From Sphingomicrobium sp. XHP0239 (GTDB taxonomy: Bacteria; Pseudomonadota; Alphaproteobacteria; Sphingomonadales; Sphingomonadaceae): 64,000 nt of DNA. Shown piece by piece: positions 10,032 through 20,192 of this stretch (its first letter is position 1; every line of letters begins with the position of its first letter). The DNA is taken from positions 1,798,001 to 1,862,000 of the forward strand of contig NZ_CP154608.1 of assembly GCF_039555325.1 (NCBI RefSeq). The letters are read 5' to 3'. Made by a program: the position numbers and the translations under genes. The notes beneath the pieces are model-generated. The model had not been told where the DNA came from and ran no database searches. It saw only the letters and a list, made by a program, of their open reading frames with translations.

Positions 10032-12071
10032 TCAGGCGCGAGAAACTTCCGCCAGCCACTCCTCCTCGCTCATCACCTGCACGCCGAGCTCTTCGGCTTT
10101 CTTCAGCTTCGATCCGGCGCCCGGTCCGGCGACCAGCAGATCGGTCTTCGCCGACACGCTGCCCGCCGCCTTCGCGCCCATCCGTTCGGCCTGCGCCTTG
10201 GCTTCGTCGCGGCTCACGCTTTCGAGCTTGCCGGTGAAAACGATGGTCTTGCCCGACCATGCGGTTTCCGCCACCTCGACCGCGTAAGGCGCAGGAGCCG
10301 CTCGCTCGATCAACCGTTCGACCTCCTCGCGATTGTGCGGTTCGTGGAAGAAGTCGATGACCGCCTGCGCCACGACATCGCCGACCCCGTCGATCGCCGA
10401 CAGCTGCGCCAGCGCATCTTCCGCCCCCGCCGTTTCCATCAGCGCCGAAATCGTCCCGAACGCCTTCATCAGATCGCGCGCGGTGACGCTGCCGACATGA
10501 CGGATGCCGAGCCCGAACAGGAAGCGCGCGGCGTCGAACCCGCGCCGCGCGTCGATCGCCGCCAAGAGATTGTCGACCGACTTTTCCTTCCAGCCCTCCA
10601 GCGCGAGAATATCGTCGCGGCGCTCGCGCAGCGTGAAGATGTCCGACGGTTTCTCGACCCACCCACGGGCGAGGAAATCCTCCAGCGTCTTGGCACCCAG
10701 TCCGTCCACGTCCATCGCACCGCGGCTGACGAAATGTTTCAACCGTTCGAACCGCTGCGCGTCGCAGACCAGACCGCCGGTACAGCGGATGTCGACCTCG
10801 CCTTCCTCGGCGACCGCTTCGCTGTCGCAGATCGGGCAGGTCTCGGGGCGCGGATAGGGATCCCGTCCCGCTCCGCCCGACAGATTGGCGACGATCTGCG
10901 GAATGACGTCGCCCGCGCGCTGGACGCGCACCTTGTCGCCCGGGCGCACCCCCAGCCGGTCGATCTCGTCGAAATTGTGAAGCGTGACGTTGGACACGAT
11001 CACGCCGCCCACGCCGATCGGCGTCAGCCGCCCCACGGGCGTCAGCTTACCGGTACGCCCAACCTGGATGTCGATGGCTTCGAGTGTGGTTTCAGCCTGT
11101 TCGGCGGGAAACTTGTGCGCCAGCGCCCAGCGCGGCGCCTTGGCGACCTTGCCCAGCCGCGCCTGCCAGTCGAGCCGGTCGACCTTGTAGACCACGCCGT
11201 CGATATCGTAGCTCAGCCCCGCTCGGGCTTCGCCGATCGCCCTATAGACCGCCAACGCAGCATCCACGCTCGTGCAGCGCTGGAAGTGATCGGCGATGGG
11301 AAAACCCAGTCGCGCGAACCATGCGACCATATCGGCCTGCGTATCGTGAGGAACGTCCGAAATCGCGCCCCAGCCGTGCGCGAAGAAGCGAAGCGGCCGT
11401 GCCGCCGTCACTGCCGGATCCTTCTGCCGGAAACTCCCCGCCGCCGCATTGCGCGGATTGGCGAAGATCTTGCCGGCCGCTTCTTCCTGCCGCGCGTTCA
11501 GCTCCGCGAAGTCGTCCTTCGCCATGTAGACCTCGCCGCGGACTTCCAGAACGTCGGGCGCATGTTCGAGATGCTGCGGGATGTCGGCGATCGTCCGCGC
11601 GTTGGGCGTCACATCCTCGCCGACCGTTCCGTCACCCCGCGTCGCCGCCAGCACCAAAGTCCCCTTCTCGTACCGCAACGAACAGGACAGGCCGTCGATC
11701 TTCGGTTCGGCGGTCAGCGCGACCTCCGTTTCTGCATCGAGGCTCAGAAACCGCCGCACCCGCGCCACGAACTCGCGCACGTCATCGTCGGCGAACCCGT
11801 TGTCGAGGCTCAGCATCGGCTCGGCATGCGCGACCTTCGACAGGGGTGAGGAGGGCACATGCCCGACCCGCTTCGAGGGGCTGTCCTCTCGAACGAGATC
11901 GGGGAAGGCCTCTTCCAGTGCGCGGTTCTCCGCGACCAACGCATCATAGGCCGCGTCGTCCATGATCGGATCGTCACGGTCGTGATAGGCGGCATCGGCC
12001 TTGGCGATCTGCTTGGCCAACCGCATCAGCCGGTTGGCCGCCTCCGCTTCGGTGAGGCGGCTCGCGTCCAC
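10032..12071 (-). CDS. ligA: NAD+-dependent DNA ligase
   Basis: The start is a GTG at 12071 whose G is shared with the TAG stop of the preceding dienelactone hydrolase gene. This gives 679 residues starting MDASRLTEAEAANRLMRLAK, which matches the usual LigA N-terminus and length. The adenylated lysine lies in AEPKIDGLS. The four-Cys zinc finger (CPICDSEAV ... CTGGLVCDA), helix-hairpin-helix repeats and a C-terminal BRCT domain (TAWSGKTIVFTGKLESVSR) follow. LigA seals nicks in replication and repair. The family is essential in most bacteria. Confidence 0.96.
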   Translation of the reverse strand: MDASRLTEAEAANRLMRLAKQIAKADAAYHDRDDPIMDDAAYDALVAENRALEEAFPDLVREDSPSKRVGHVPSSPLSKVAHAEPMLSLDNGFADDDVREFVARVRRFLSLDAETEVALTAEPKIDGLSCSLRYEKGTLVLAATRGDGTVGEDVTPNARTIADIPQHLEHAPDVLEVRGEVYMAKDDFAELNARQEEAAGKIFANPRNAAAGSFRQKDPAVTAARPLRFFAHGWGAISDVPHDTQADMVAWFARLGFPIADHFQRCTSVDAALAVYRAIGEARAGLSYDIDGVVYKVDRLDWQARLGKVAKAPRWALAHKFPAEQAETTLEAIDIQVGRTGKLTPVGRLTPIGVGGVIVSNVTLHNFDEIDRLGVRPGDKVRVQRAGDVIPQIVANLSGGAGRDPYPRPETCPICDSEAVAEEGEVDIRCTGGLVCDAQRFERLKHFVSRGAMDVDGLGAKTLEDFLARGWVEKPSDIFTLRERRDDILALEGWKEKSVDNLLAAIDARRGFDAARFLFGLGIRHVGSVTARDLMKAFGTISALMETAGAEDALAQLSAIDGVGDVVAQAVIDFFHEPHNREEVERLIERAAPAPYAVEVAETAWSGKTIVFTGKLESVSRDEAKAQAERMGAKAAGSVSAKTDLLVAGPGAGSKLKKAEELGVQVMSEEEWLAEVSRA

Positions 12072-12802
12072 TATCGCAGCGTCGCCTCGATCAGGTCGCA
12101 GAAGCTGTCCCAGCTGCGCGTCGCGGCGGTTTCGTCGTGCGCCACGCCGTCGATGTCGAGCTTGCTGGCCTGCGGGTTGGTAAAGGCGTGGCCGACCCCG
12201 CCATAGGCATGGATCTGCCAGTCGCACGCGCCCTGCTCGGTCAGTTCCTGGCCGAGGCTGACGACATCGGCGGGCGGTGCCATCGGATCGTCCCAGCCAT
12301 GAAAGACCGCGACCTTGGGTTTGACCTTCTCGGTCGTGAAATTGGGCACCTTCAACAGTCCGTGGAAGCTCGCGGCGACCTGGAAGTCCGCGCCCGACCG
12401 CGCAAGATCGAGCGTGCACAGCCCGCCGAAGCAAAAGCCCATCACCGCGACCTTGTCGGCATCGAAACTGTCCAGTTTTTTGGCGAACTCGAGGATCGCC
12501 TGCTGCTGCTTCACGAAGGTGCCGCGGTCCGCGATCAGATCGTTCATCGTGTCCATCGCGGTCTGTTTGTCGTCGGAATCGCCCCCGTCGAGGCCGAGCT
12601 TGTCCTTGCCCATCGTGTCCGCCGCCAGCACCGAATAGCCGAGATCGACGAGCCGCTGACCGTAGTCCTGCTCGACCGGCCCACGGTTGAGGAAGCTCGG
12701 CAGAATGACGACGCCCGGCCGGGCCTGTCCCGATCCGTCGTCCATCGCGAGGTGCAGAAGATCGCGGCCGTCATGGCTGTGCTCGAGTTCGGTGTGGTTC
12801 AT
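12071..12802 (-). CDS. Dienelactone hydrolase family protein
   Basis: The 243-residue alpha/beta hydrolase has its nucleophile Cys in VMGFCFGG (G-x-C-x-G-G as in dienelactone hydrolase), the acidic residue in HGWDDPMAP and His in YGGVGHAFTN, completing a Cys-His-Asp triad. The substrate is probably a lactone or small ester; a role in aromatic degradation cannot be deduced because no such pathway genes are nearby. Its stop overlaps the GTG start of ligA by one base, and it follows recN after 22 bases. Confidence 0.88.
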   Translation of the reverse strand: MNHTELEHSHDGRDLLHLAMDDGSGQARPGVVILPSFLNRGPVEQDYGQRLVDLGYSVLAADTMGKDKLGLDGGDSDDKQTAMDTMNDLIADRGTFVKQQQAILEFAKKLDSFDADKVAVMGFCFGGLCTLDLARSGADFQVAASFHGLLKVPNFTTEKVKPKVAVFHGWDDPMAPPADVVSLGQELTEQGACDWQIHAYGGVGHAFTNPQASKLDIDGVAHDETAATRSWDSFCDLIEATLR

Positions 12803-12824
12803 CGCTTGAATTCTCCTCGCGGCT

Positions 12825-14477
12825 TCACGCCGCCTCCATCAGTTTCGCTGCCGCCGCCCGGGCTTCATCGGTGATCGCGGCTCCCGAAAGCATACGTGCG
12901 ATCTCCTCGCGCCGTTCCGTCTCGTCGAGCTTCTCGACCGTCGTGCGGGTCACGCCGTCATCGACCGTCTTGCTGATGCGATAATGATGTGCGGCCCGCG
13001 CAGCGACCTGCGGCGAGTGTGTGACCACCAGCACCTGATGCTTGTCCGCCAACCGCGCGAGCCGCTCGCCGATGGCGCTGGCGACGGCACCCCCCACGCC
13101 GCGATCGATCTCGTCGAAGATGATCGTCCCCGCCCCGCCAACCTCGGCGAGCGCAACGCGCAGCGCCAAGAGGAAGCGCGACAGCTCGCCGCCCGACGCG
13201 ATCTTTCCCAGTGGGCCGAACGGCGATCCGGGGTTGGTCGAAATGGTGAACTCGACGCGGTCGATCCCCTGCGGGCCGGCGTCGGCGGGGCTGAGTTCGG
13301 TCACGAACCGCGCCGCCCCCAGCTTGAGCGGCTCCAGCTCGTCCGCGACCCGCGCATCGAGCCGCGCTGCCGCTTCCTCGCGTGCTGCCGACAATGCGTC
13401 CGCTGCCTCGTCGTACGCCGCTTCGGCAACCACGATTGCCGACTCGATCTCCGCCAATCGCTGCGAGCCCGTCTCGATCGCCTCGCGCCGGTCGTTCAAT
13501 TCCGTCAGCAGCGCAGGAAGCTCGTCGACCGTCGTCCGGTGCTTGCGCGCCATGCCACGCAGAGCGAACAGCCGCTCCTCCGCATCGTCGAGAACCTCGG
13601 GATTGTGGACCAGATCGGCCTTCGCATGCTCGAACAGTCGCTCCGCCTCGTCCGCCTCGATGATCGCGCGGTCGATCGCCGCCAGCGCCTTGGCCAAATC
13701 GTCATGGACGTCGTGCACCCGGCTGAAGGCGCGTGCCGCCTGCCGCATCTGCGACAAGGCCCCGTCGCCGCCGGACAGCAGCGGCTCGAGGTCCGCCAGT
13801 TCATGTTCGATGCGCGCGGCATCCTTGTGCCGCTGGCGAAGCTCGGCAAGCTCTTCTTCCTCGCCCGCTTCGGGATGCAGCGCGTCGATCTCCTCGATCG
13901 CATGGTCGAGCCATTCGCGATCCGCCGCCGCCGCCTCTGCCTTCCCTTTCAGTTCGGAATGTTCGCGGCGCAGCGTCGACAGACGCTCCCACCGCGCGGT
14001 GACCGATCGGGTATCGAGCTGACCGAACGCATCGAGCATCGCCCGGTGCGACCCGGCATCCAGCAGCCCGCGATCGGCATGCTGCCCGTGAATCTCGACC
14101 AGCGTCTCGCCGACCTCGCGCATCACGCGCGCGGGCGCCGCCTGCCCCATCAGTCTCCCCGACGAACCGCCGTCCGCCTTCAATCGTCGTTGCAGCAGCA
14201 AGGGTTCGCCCGGATCGGCTTCCACCCCTGCTTCCTCTAGCGTGCCGAAGGCGGAATGGCCCGGTGCCACCTCGACCTCGGCGGTCACGTTCGCCTCCTC
14301 GGCCCCGTCGCGGACCAGCCGCGCATCGGCCCGCTGGCCGAGCGCCAGTCCGAGACTGTCGAGCAGGATGGATTTGCCCGCCCCCGTCTCGCCCGTCAGC
14401 ACGCCGAGCCCCGCCTGAAACTCGATCGCGAGTTTCTCGACGAGCACGACGTTGCGGATGGCGAGCCGGGTGAGCAT
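12825..14477 (-). CDS. recN: DNA repair protein RecN
   Basis: The 550-residue SMC-like ATPase has Walker A GETGAGKSILLDSLGLALG near the N-terminus. A long coiled-coil middle follows. The C-terminal ABC signature region SGGELSRFLLALRVAL precedes Walker B TIIFDEIDRGVGG and the D-loop/His switch VLVVTHSPQVAA. RecN organises DNA ends during double-strand break repair. It has the normal family length and lies between bamD and the dienelactone hydrolase on the same strand. Confidence 0.96.
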   Translation of the reverse strand: MLTRLAIRNVVLVEKLAIEFQAGLGVLTGETGAGKSILLDSLGLALGQRADARLVRDGAEEANVTAEVEVAPGHSAFGTLEEAGVEADPGEPLLLQRRLKADGGSSGRLMGQAAPARVMREVGETLVEIHGQHADRGLLDAGSHRAMLDAFGQLDTRSVTARWERLSTLRREHSELKGKAEAAAADREWLDHAIEEIDALHPEAGEEEELAELRQRHKDAARIEHELADLEPLLSGGDGALSQMRQAARAFSRVHDVHDDLAKALAAIDRAIIEADEAERLFEHAKADLVHNPEVLDDAEERLFALRGMARKHRTTVDELPALLTELNDRREAIETGSQRLAEIESAIVVAEAAYDEAADALSAAREEAAARLDARVADELEPLKLGAARFVTELSPADAGPQGIDRVEFTISTNPGSPFGPLGKIASGGELSRFLLALRVALAEVGGAGTIIFDEIDRGVGGAVASAIGERLARLADKHQVLVVTHSPQVAARAAHHYRISKTVDDGVTRTTVEKLDETERREEIARMLSGAAITDEARAAAAKLMEAA

Positions 14478-14544
14478 CGACCTCTACCTATCGCGAATTT
14501 TCGGAGACGTCATGCGCGTAAAAAAGAGCGCGCCGTCGATCGCC

Positions 14545-15339
14545 CTACGTCTGGTCGGCGTTGTATCGCCGCATCAACTGATAGCTGCGCTCGTACCACT
14601 CGCTGTCGGGATAGCTGGCACCCAGCACCGCTGCGGCCTTCTGCGCCTCGGTCGTGACGCCCAGCGCCAGATAGCTTTCGACGAGACGGTGCAGCGCTTC
14701 GGGAACGTGCGCGGTGGTCTGGTAGTCGTCGACCACGTTCTGGAAGCGGATCGTCGCGGGGATCCAGCGGCGCGTGTCCTGATAGAAGCGCCCGACTTCC
14801 ATTTCCTTGCCCGCCAGCTGGTCGTTGACGAGGTCGATCTTGATCCGCGCATCGGCAGCGTAGCGGCTGTTGGGGTAGCGGCGAACCAGTTCGCCGAACA
14901 CGTCGCGCGCCTGTTCGGTGATGCGCTGATCGCGGCTGACGTCCTCGATCTGGTTGTAGTAGCTCATCGCGATGAGATAGTTGGCGTAGGGCGCGTCCTT
15001 GTTGCCCGGATGGATCGCCAGGAAGCGGTTGGCCGCGCCGATCGCCTCGGCATAATCGTTGGCCTGATAGTGGGCGAAGGCCCCCATCAGCTGCGCACGC
15101 CGCGCCCAGATCGAATAGGGATGCTGGCGCTCGACCTCGGCGAAGACCAGCGCCGCCCGGCTGTAGCTTCCGCGGTCGAGGTTTTCCTTCGCCAGCGTAT
15201 AGAGCGTGTTGACGTCGCGGGCGACATAGTTGGTGTCGATCGCGCGATTGGCGGCGGATCCACCCCCGCCCGCACAGGCGGCGAGCGGCAGGATGCAGGC
15301 GGCGGCCATCAGGCCCCGGATGAAATGCTTTTTGACCAT
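14545..15339 (-). CDS. bamD: Outer membrane protein assembly factor BamD
   Basis: The start is the ATG at 15339 (MVKKHFIRGL), because it places a lipoprotein signal peptide with lipobox LAAC near residue 20. An upstream in-frame extension lacks this logic. The mature ~245 residues are TPR-like repeats (YTLAKENLDRGSYSRAALVF, YPNSRYAADARIKIDLVNDQ) typical of BamD/ComL. BamD is the essential lipoprotein of the BAM complex that inserts beta-barrel proteins. It lies upstream of recN, a frequent order in alphaproteobacteria. Confidence 0.94.
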   Translation of the reverse strand: MVKKHFIRGLMAAACILPLAACAGGGGSAANRAIDTNYVARDVNTLYTLAKENLDRGSYSRAALVFAEVERQHPYSIWARRAQLMGAFAHYQANDYAEAIGAANRFLAIHPGNKDAPYANYLIAMSYYNQIEDVSRDQRITEQARDVFGELVRRYPNSRYAADARIKIDLVNDQLAGKEMEVGRFYQDTRRWIPATIRFQNVVDDYQTTAHVPEALHRLVESYLALGVTTEAQKAAAVLGASYPDSEWYERSYQLMRRYNADQT

Positions 15340-15414
15340 GAAAACCAACCTACCCTTTGTGTCGCGCCGCGCCAAGTGTCGCACGTTCCTGTTTTTCCAA
15401 GGCGCCGACCGGCC

Positions 15415-16377
15415 CTAGACAACCGCGCCGTCGTCGCGTTTTTCCTTCACCGACGTGTCCTCGTCATGAACGAAGCTGTCGGGCGTCACGCCGAGGAACA
15501 CCAGCAGCGGCGCGGAGATATAGATCGAGCTGTACGTCCCGATGAACAGCCCCAGGAAGATCGCGATGGTCAGCCCGAAGATCACCTGCGGCCCGAACAC
15601 CAGCAACGCCCCGATCGCCAGCAGCAACGCAACCGACGTGGTGATCGTGCGCGACAGCGTCTCGTTCAGCGACAGGTTGATCAGCTCGACGATCCCCATC
15701 TTGCGATACTTGCGCAGATTCTCGCGGATGCGGTCGTAGATCACGACCGTGTCGTTCAAGGTATAGCCGACCACCGTCAGGAAGGCCGCGACGATGTTGA
15801 GATCGACCTGCAACTGGGTGATCGAGAAGAAGGCGAGCAACAGCCCGATATCGTGGAACAGGGTCGCCAGCGCCCCCACCCCGAACTGCCATTCGAAGCG
15901 GATCCAGATGTAGGCCGCGATCCCCATCATCGCGAACACGATCGACAGCGTGCCGTCCATCGCCAGTTCTTCGGACACGTTGCCCGATACCGATTCGCCC
16001 GAACCCACGTCGACGCCGGGATATTCGGCCTCCAGCATGGTGCGCAGTTCGGTCACCACCGCGTTCGCCGCCGCCTCGTCGCCTTCGGGACGCGGCAATC
16101 GGATGCGGAAGGTGGTCGGATCCCCGAACTCCTGGATCGAGGCTTCGCCGAGGTCGAGGCCGTTCACCTTCGACCGCAATTCGTCGATCTCGACCGGCTG
16201 GCTGAAGTCGGCCTGCACCGACTGTCCCCCGACGAAATCGATGCCGAGGTTGAGACCACGCGTGAACGTCAGCGCGAAGCCCGCGACCGCCAGCAGCATC
16301 GTGATCCAGATCGCGATCTTGCGGAACTGCATGAAGTCGATGTTGGTGTTGTCGGGGACGAACTTGAGCAATTTCAT
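15415..16377 (-). CDS. secF: Protein translocase subunit SecF
   Basis: The 320-residue protein has six membrane helices. The SecF signature GLNLGIDFVGGQSVQADF follows the first one and the motif region VVGYTLNDTVVIYDRIRENL lies in the membrane domain. With SecD and YajC it uses the proton gradient to pull exported proteins through SecYEG. It follows secD on the same strand with a 16-base gap. Confidence 0.96.
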   Translation of the reverse strand: MKLLKFVPDNTNIDFMQFRKIAIWITMLLAVAGFALTFTRGLNLGIDFVGGQSVQADFSQPVEIDELRSKVNGLDLGEASIQEFGDPTTFRIRLPRPEGDEAAANAVVTELRTMLEAEYPGVDVGSGESVSGNVSEELAMDGTLSIVFAMMGIAAYIWIRFEWQFGVGALATLFHDIGLLLAFFSITQLQVDLNIVAAFLTVVGYTLNDTVVIYDRIRENLRKYRKMGIVELINLSLNETLSRTITTSVALLLAIGALLVFGPQVIFGLTIAIFLGLFIGTYSSIYISAPLLVFLGVTPDSFVHDEDTSVKEKRDDGAVV

Positions 16378-16393
16378 GATGGTTCTCGCTTGC

Positions 16394-18028
16394 TCAAATC
16401 TGCAACGTCTTGGGACGCTTCTTCTTGACCCACAGGGTCACGAGCATCCGGGTGAAGGTCACCGCGGTCCATACCGAGGTGATGATGCCGATGAGCAGCA
16501 CCACGGCGAACCCGCGAATGGGGCCCGATCCGAAATAGAACATGATCGCGGCGGCGATCGTGTTGGTGATGTTCGCATCGAAGATGGCCGTGCTGGCCTC
16601 CTTGTAGCCATGATCGATCGCATCCAGCGTCTTGCGCCCGCGCCGCATCTCTTCGCGGATGCGCTCGTTGATCAGAACGTTCGCGTCGACCGCCGCACCG
16701 ATCGTCAGCACGAAGCCCGCGATCCCCGGCAAGGTCAGCGTGGCGTTGAACACCGCCATCACCCCCAGGATCAGGAACGCGTTCACGACCAGCGCCGCAT
16801 TGGCATAGAGACCGAACCGCCCGTAGGTGATCAGCATGTAGACCAGCACCGCGAGCGTCGCGGCCAGGCTCGCCAGCGCGCCCTTCTCGATCGAATCGCG
16901 GCCAAGGTCGGCGGACACCGTCCGCTCCTCGACCACGTTGAGCTTCACCGGCAGCTTGCCCGACGACAGGGCGATGGCGAGATCGCCCGCGCTGTCGACC
17001 GTGAAATTGCCGCTGATCTGCGCCTGCCCGCCAAGGATCGGCTCGTTGATGTTGGGCGCGGACAGCACATTGCCGTCGAGCACCATCGCGAACGGCTCGC
17101 CGGTATTCTCCTGCGTCACCCGACCGAAGCGGCGCGCGCCCTGCGTGTTGAACGTGATCGATACGACAGGCTGACCGTTCTCATCGAAGCTCTGCTGTGC
17201 ATCGGTGAGCTGGTCGCCCGAAACGATCGTGCGCCGTTCCAGCGCGATGCGCGGGATGCCATCCTCGTTGCCATAGCCGACGAAGGGAATGCCGGCGGGC
17301 GCGTCGGGATAGGGGAAGATCTCGCTCCCCACCGGCGCGCGGCCTTGGCTCACGTTGGTGGGATTGGCCTCGTAATTGACCAGCTTGAACTCCAACCGCG
17401 CCGTCTGACCGATCAGGTCCTTCAGCGCCTCGGGGTCCTCGACGCCCGGGACCTGCACGAGCACGCGGTTCTCGCCCTGCGTACGAACGGTGACTTCGCG
17501 CGTGCCCGACGGATCGATGCGCCGCCGCACCACGTCGCGCGCCACCGTGACCGCTTCCTCCAGCGCGCGGACGTCGCCGCCCGGCGTCGGCGTCAGCACG
17601 ATGCGCGTCGAATCGACGACGTTGACGTTCCAGTCGCGTTCGCCACTAAGCCCGACGGGCTCGGTCATCGCGCGCAAGCGCTCGACCGCCTCGTCGACCT
17701 GCGTGGGCTCGCGGACCATGAAGGACAGCCGCCCGCCTTCGCTCGAAATGCTGCCGATGCGGACCCGCGGGTCCTCGCGGCGCAGTTCGGACTGGACCGC
17801 ATCCTCCATGTTCTGGAGCCGCTGCGCCTGCAGGTCGACCGCGTCGGCCTCGAGCAGAAGATAGGACCCGCCGGCGAGGTCGAGCCCCAGATTGATCCGT
17901 GCCGACGGCAGGGCGTCGGGATAGGCTTCCATCTGCCGTTCGGACAGCAGGCTGGGCACCGCCAGCAGGATGCCGACAGCGATGATCGCCCAGATCGAAA
18001 AGACCTTCCAGCGGGGAAAATCGAGCAT
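16394..18028 (-). CDS. secD: Protein translocase subunit SecD
   Basis: The 544-residue protein has an N-terminal helix, then LGLDLAGGSYLLLEAD, a large periplasmic domain, and a C-terminal membrane domain. The latter contains GIAGFVLTIGAAVDANVLIN and ERIREEMRRGRK, the conserved SecD elements. It powers late steps of Sec export. Its ATG shares one base with the yajC TGA stop (TGATG), and secF follows closely. Length is normal for alphaproteobacteria, shorter than the E. coli protein. Confidence 0.97.
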   Translation of the reverse strand: MLDFPRWKVFSIWAIIAVGILLAVPSLLSERQMEAYPDALPSARINLGLDLAGGSYLLLEADAVDLQAQRLQNMEDAVQSELRREDPRVRIGSISSEGGRLSFMVREPTQVDEAVERLRAMTEPVGLSGERDWNVNVVDSTRIVLTPTPGGDVRALEEAVTVARDVVRRRIDPSGTREVTVRTQGENRVLVQVPGVEDPEALKDLIGQTARLEFKLVNYEANPTNVSQGRAPVGSEIFPYPDAPAGIPFVGYGNEDGIPRIALERRTIVSGDQLTDAQQSFDENGQPVVSITFNTQGARRFGRVTQENTGEPFAMVLDGNVLSAPNINEPILGGQAQISGNFTVDSAGDLAIALSSGKLPVKLNVVEERTVSADLGRDSIEKGALASLAATLAVLVYMLITYGRFGLYANAALVVNAFLILGVMAVFNATLTLPGIAGFVLTIGAAVDANVLINERIREEMRRGRKTLDAIDHGYKEASTAIFDANITNTIAAAIMFYFGSGPIRGFAVVLLIGIITSVWTAVTFTRMLVTLWVKKKRPKTLQI

Positions 18029-18354
18029 CAGTCGTTGGCCGCCGTGGCCGCCTTGGGATCGATCACCTGCGTCAGCGTCGATTTGACCGCGCGGACCTTC
18101 TGGCCGCCGCCGAGATCGATCTCGACCTCGTCGTCGCTAACCTTGACAACCTTGCCCAGGAGCCCGCCGCCGGTGACGACACGATCGCCCTTCTTGACCG
18201 CCGCGATCTGAGCCTGATGTTCCTTCATCCGCTTCTGCTGCGGACGGATCAGCAGGAACCAGAAGATGATGAAGATGAGGATCAGCGGAAAGATCTGGAT
18301 GAAGAAGGCGGCCGTGCCCGACGGTGCGGCTGCGGCGACGAGGAGATCGGTCAT
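18028..18354 (-). CDS. yajC: Preprotein translocase accessory subunit YajC
   Basis: The 108-residue protein has one N-terminal membrane helix ([20 protein letters not shown]) followed by the YajC hallmark [11 protein letters not shown] and a small beta domain containing [15 protein letters not shown]. YajC associates with SecDF. It heads the yajC-secD-secF operon, with a one-base overlap to secD. Confidence 0.95.
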   Translation of the reverse strand: MTDLLVAAAAPSGTAAFFIQIFPLILIFIIFWFLLIRPQQKRMKEHQAQIAAVKKGDRVVTGGGLLGKVVKVSDDEVEIDLGGGQKVRAVKSTLTQVIDPKAATAAND

Positions 18355-18546
18355 GGAATGCTCTCGTGAAAAGGCCGGTGAAACCGGCGCCCCGATCGAC
18401 TAGATCGTGCGCCTCCCCCCGGGTTGCAAGTCGCGGCGGCGCCTATCACGCAAAAGGCGTGGTTGCCAAGCGGCTTGCGTGGTGGGGACGAGCGCGCTAG
18501 AGGCCCCGCTCGTGCTCGCGCCACCCTTGAAGTGCGCGGGCCGGGT

Positions 18547-18674
<128 letters not shown>

Positions 18675-18710
18675 CCGACGGATGTCGCCATGCGCCTCCC
18701 ACGCTTTAGA

Positions 18711-18741
18711 TAAAAATACGGCCGCCCCCTCGTGGGGAGCG
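18711..18741 (-). terminator. Putative terminator of the fasciclin gene
   Basis: On the minus strand, downstream of the fasciclin stop, a GC-rich stem (CCCC/GGGG core at 18726-18737, extended by three pairs past one bulged base) is followed by a T5 run. This is a plausible Rho-independent terminator. Confidence 0.5.
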
Positions 18742-18773
18742 ACCGTCAGTCGTTCGCGCAGGGCGTGGAGGGC

Positions 18774-19334
18774 CTATTGCGCGAGAACGGTATTGATGGC
18801 GTGGACGACGCCATTGTCGCCCTCGATATCGGCTTCGACCACCATCGCCTCGGTGCCCGCGGCCGTGCGCACGCGGATGAGGCCATCGTTGTTGATGACC
18901 GTCAGAGTCTCGCCCGACAGCGTTTCCAACTCGGTCTCGCCCTCGGGAATATCGCCCGACAGGTAGCGGTTCGACACCGCGTGCCGCTCGAGGATCGTGG
19001 TCAGCTGTTCCTGGTTCTCGCGCAACGTGTCGAGGTTCTCGACATTGTCGAACGCTTGGTTGATCGGCGCGAAGATCGTGATTCCGTCGGCCTGCGCCAG
19101 CGTTTCGCCGATCCCGGCGCCCACCGCCACCTCGAGGAAGGTGGAAAGATTGTCGTTGGCGCTCGCCGCCTCGACCACGTCGACGGCGTCGGGGGTCATG
19201 TCGCCGCCCCCGGCATCATCCTCTGCACCCGTCTGTTCGGCGGTCGTGTCGGTTTCGGCCGGATCGGCCTCTTCGCCTGCACATGCCACCAGCGCGAGGC
19301 TCGACGCGACGGCGAGGATCGTCAGCATTTTCAT
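18774..19334 (-). CDS. Fasciclin-domain lipoprotein
   Basis: The 186-residue protein has a lipoprotein signal (LALVACAGEE, lipobox LVAC), an acidic Thr/Asp/Glu-rich linker to about residue 45, and one FAS1 domain. The latter shows the H1 motif ITIFAPINQAFD and the terminal GDNGVVHAINTVL. FAS1 domains mediate adhesion or cell-surface interactions; in sphingomonads such proteins are common stress- or biofilm-associated secreted factors. No partner is evident. Confidence 0.88.
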   Translation of the reverse strand: MKMLTILAVASSLALVACAGEEADPAETDTTAEQTGAEDDAGGGDMTPDAVDVVEAASANDNLSTFLEVAVGAGIGETLAQADGITIFAPINQAFDNVENLDTLRENQEQLTTILERHAVSNRYLSGDIPEGETELETLSGETLTVINNDGLIRVRTAAGTEAMVVEADIEGDNGVVHAINTVLAQ

Positions 19335-19469
19335 CGCGGGTTCCTTATGTCGTCCATCCGACCCTATCTGGCTTCAGGCTGACAATGATCGGAACGACGC
19401 TCCCGTTCCCCGCACCGCTGCGGATGCACGAGCCTCGACTTCGCGCCCGTCATTCGGGATAGGAAAAGG

Positions 19470-20192
19470 ATGACCCGCCGACGCCGACGCCGCCGCGCAT
19501 CCGGACGCTCCCGCTGGGCGCGGATCGCCGCGCTGATCCTGCTCGGTCCGCCGACTCTCTACCTGCTCGCCGCGCTGATCGGCAGCCTCTTGCCCCTTAA
19601 CAGCCATTGGGACGAGGCCGACACGGGCACCTCGATCTGGCTGGTCTCGAACGGCGTCCACCTCGACATCGCCTTCCCCGTCGTCGCCCAAGGGCTCGAT
19701 TGGCGCGAGGATTTTCCGCCCGGCGATTTCGCGGACCCCGCATGGGCCAATGCCAGTCACGTGATGATCGGGGCGGGCGATCGCGGGGTCTACACGACGT
19801 CCGAACGGTGGTCCGACCTGTCGGCAGGCGTCGCGCTGGCCGCGCTGGTCGACGGAGACCGGGTCATGCACGTCCAGTACGTCCCCCCGCCCGGGCGCTT
19901 CGCGGCGGCCGAGATCCGCCTTCGACCCGAAGAATATCGCCGCCTCTACCAAGCCGTCCGGGCCAGCTTCGATCTCGGCGGCACGGGTCGCCCCTTGCGC
20001 CTCGACACCGACGGCTATTATGCCAGCGATGCCTTCTACGAAGGGCGCGGCGGGTTCAGCGCGTTGATGACCTGCAACCAGTGGGTCGCCAGCCGCCTGC
20101 GCCTGGCGGGGGTCGAAACCAGCGCCTGGTCCCCGTTCGCACAGGGCCTGCCGTGGCGCTATCGCAACCCGTCAGAGGACGTAACGCGATAG
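19470..20192 (+). CDS. TIGR02117/DUF2459 family protein
   Basis: The 240-residue protein begins with a very basic segment and one membrane helix (about residues 20-42). The family hallmark [12 protein letters not shown] and later [15 protein letters not shown] follow. The conserved Cys, His and Asn suggest a hydrolase-like fold, but no function is established for the family. Its 3' end overlaps the convergent hslU gene by 21 bases. SD-like GGAAAAGG lies just before the ATG. Confidence 0.82.
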   Translation: MTRRRRRRRASGRSRWARIAALILLGPPTLYLLAALIGSLLPLNSHWDEADTGTSIWLVSNGVHLDIAFPVVAQGLDWREDFPPGDFADPAWANASHVMIGAGDRGVYTTSERWSDLSAGVALAALVDGDRVMHVQYVPPPGRFAAAEIRLRPEEYRRLYQAVRASFDLGGTGRPLRLDTDGYYASDAFYEGRGGFSALMTCNQWVASRLRLAGVETSAWSPFAQGLPWRYRNPSEDVTR

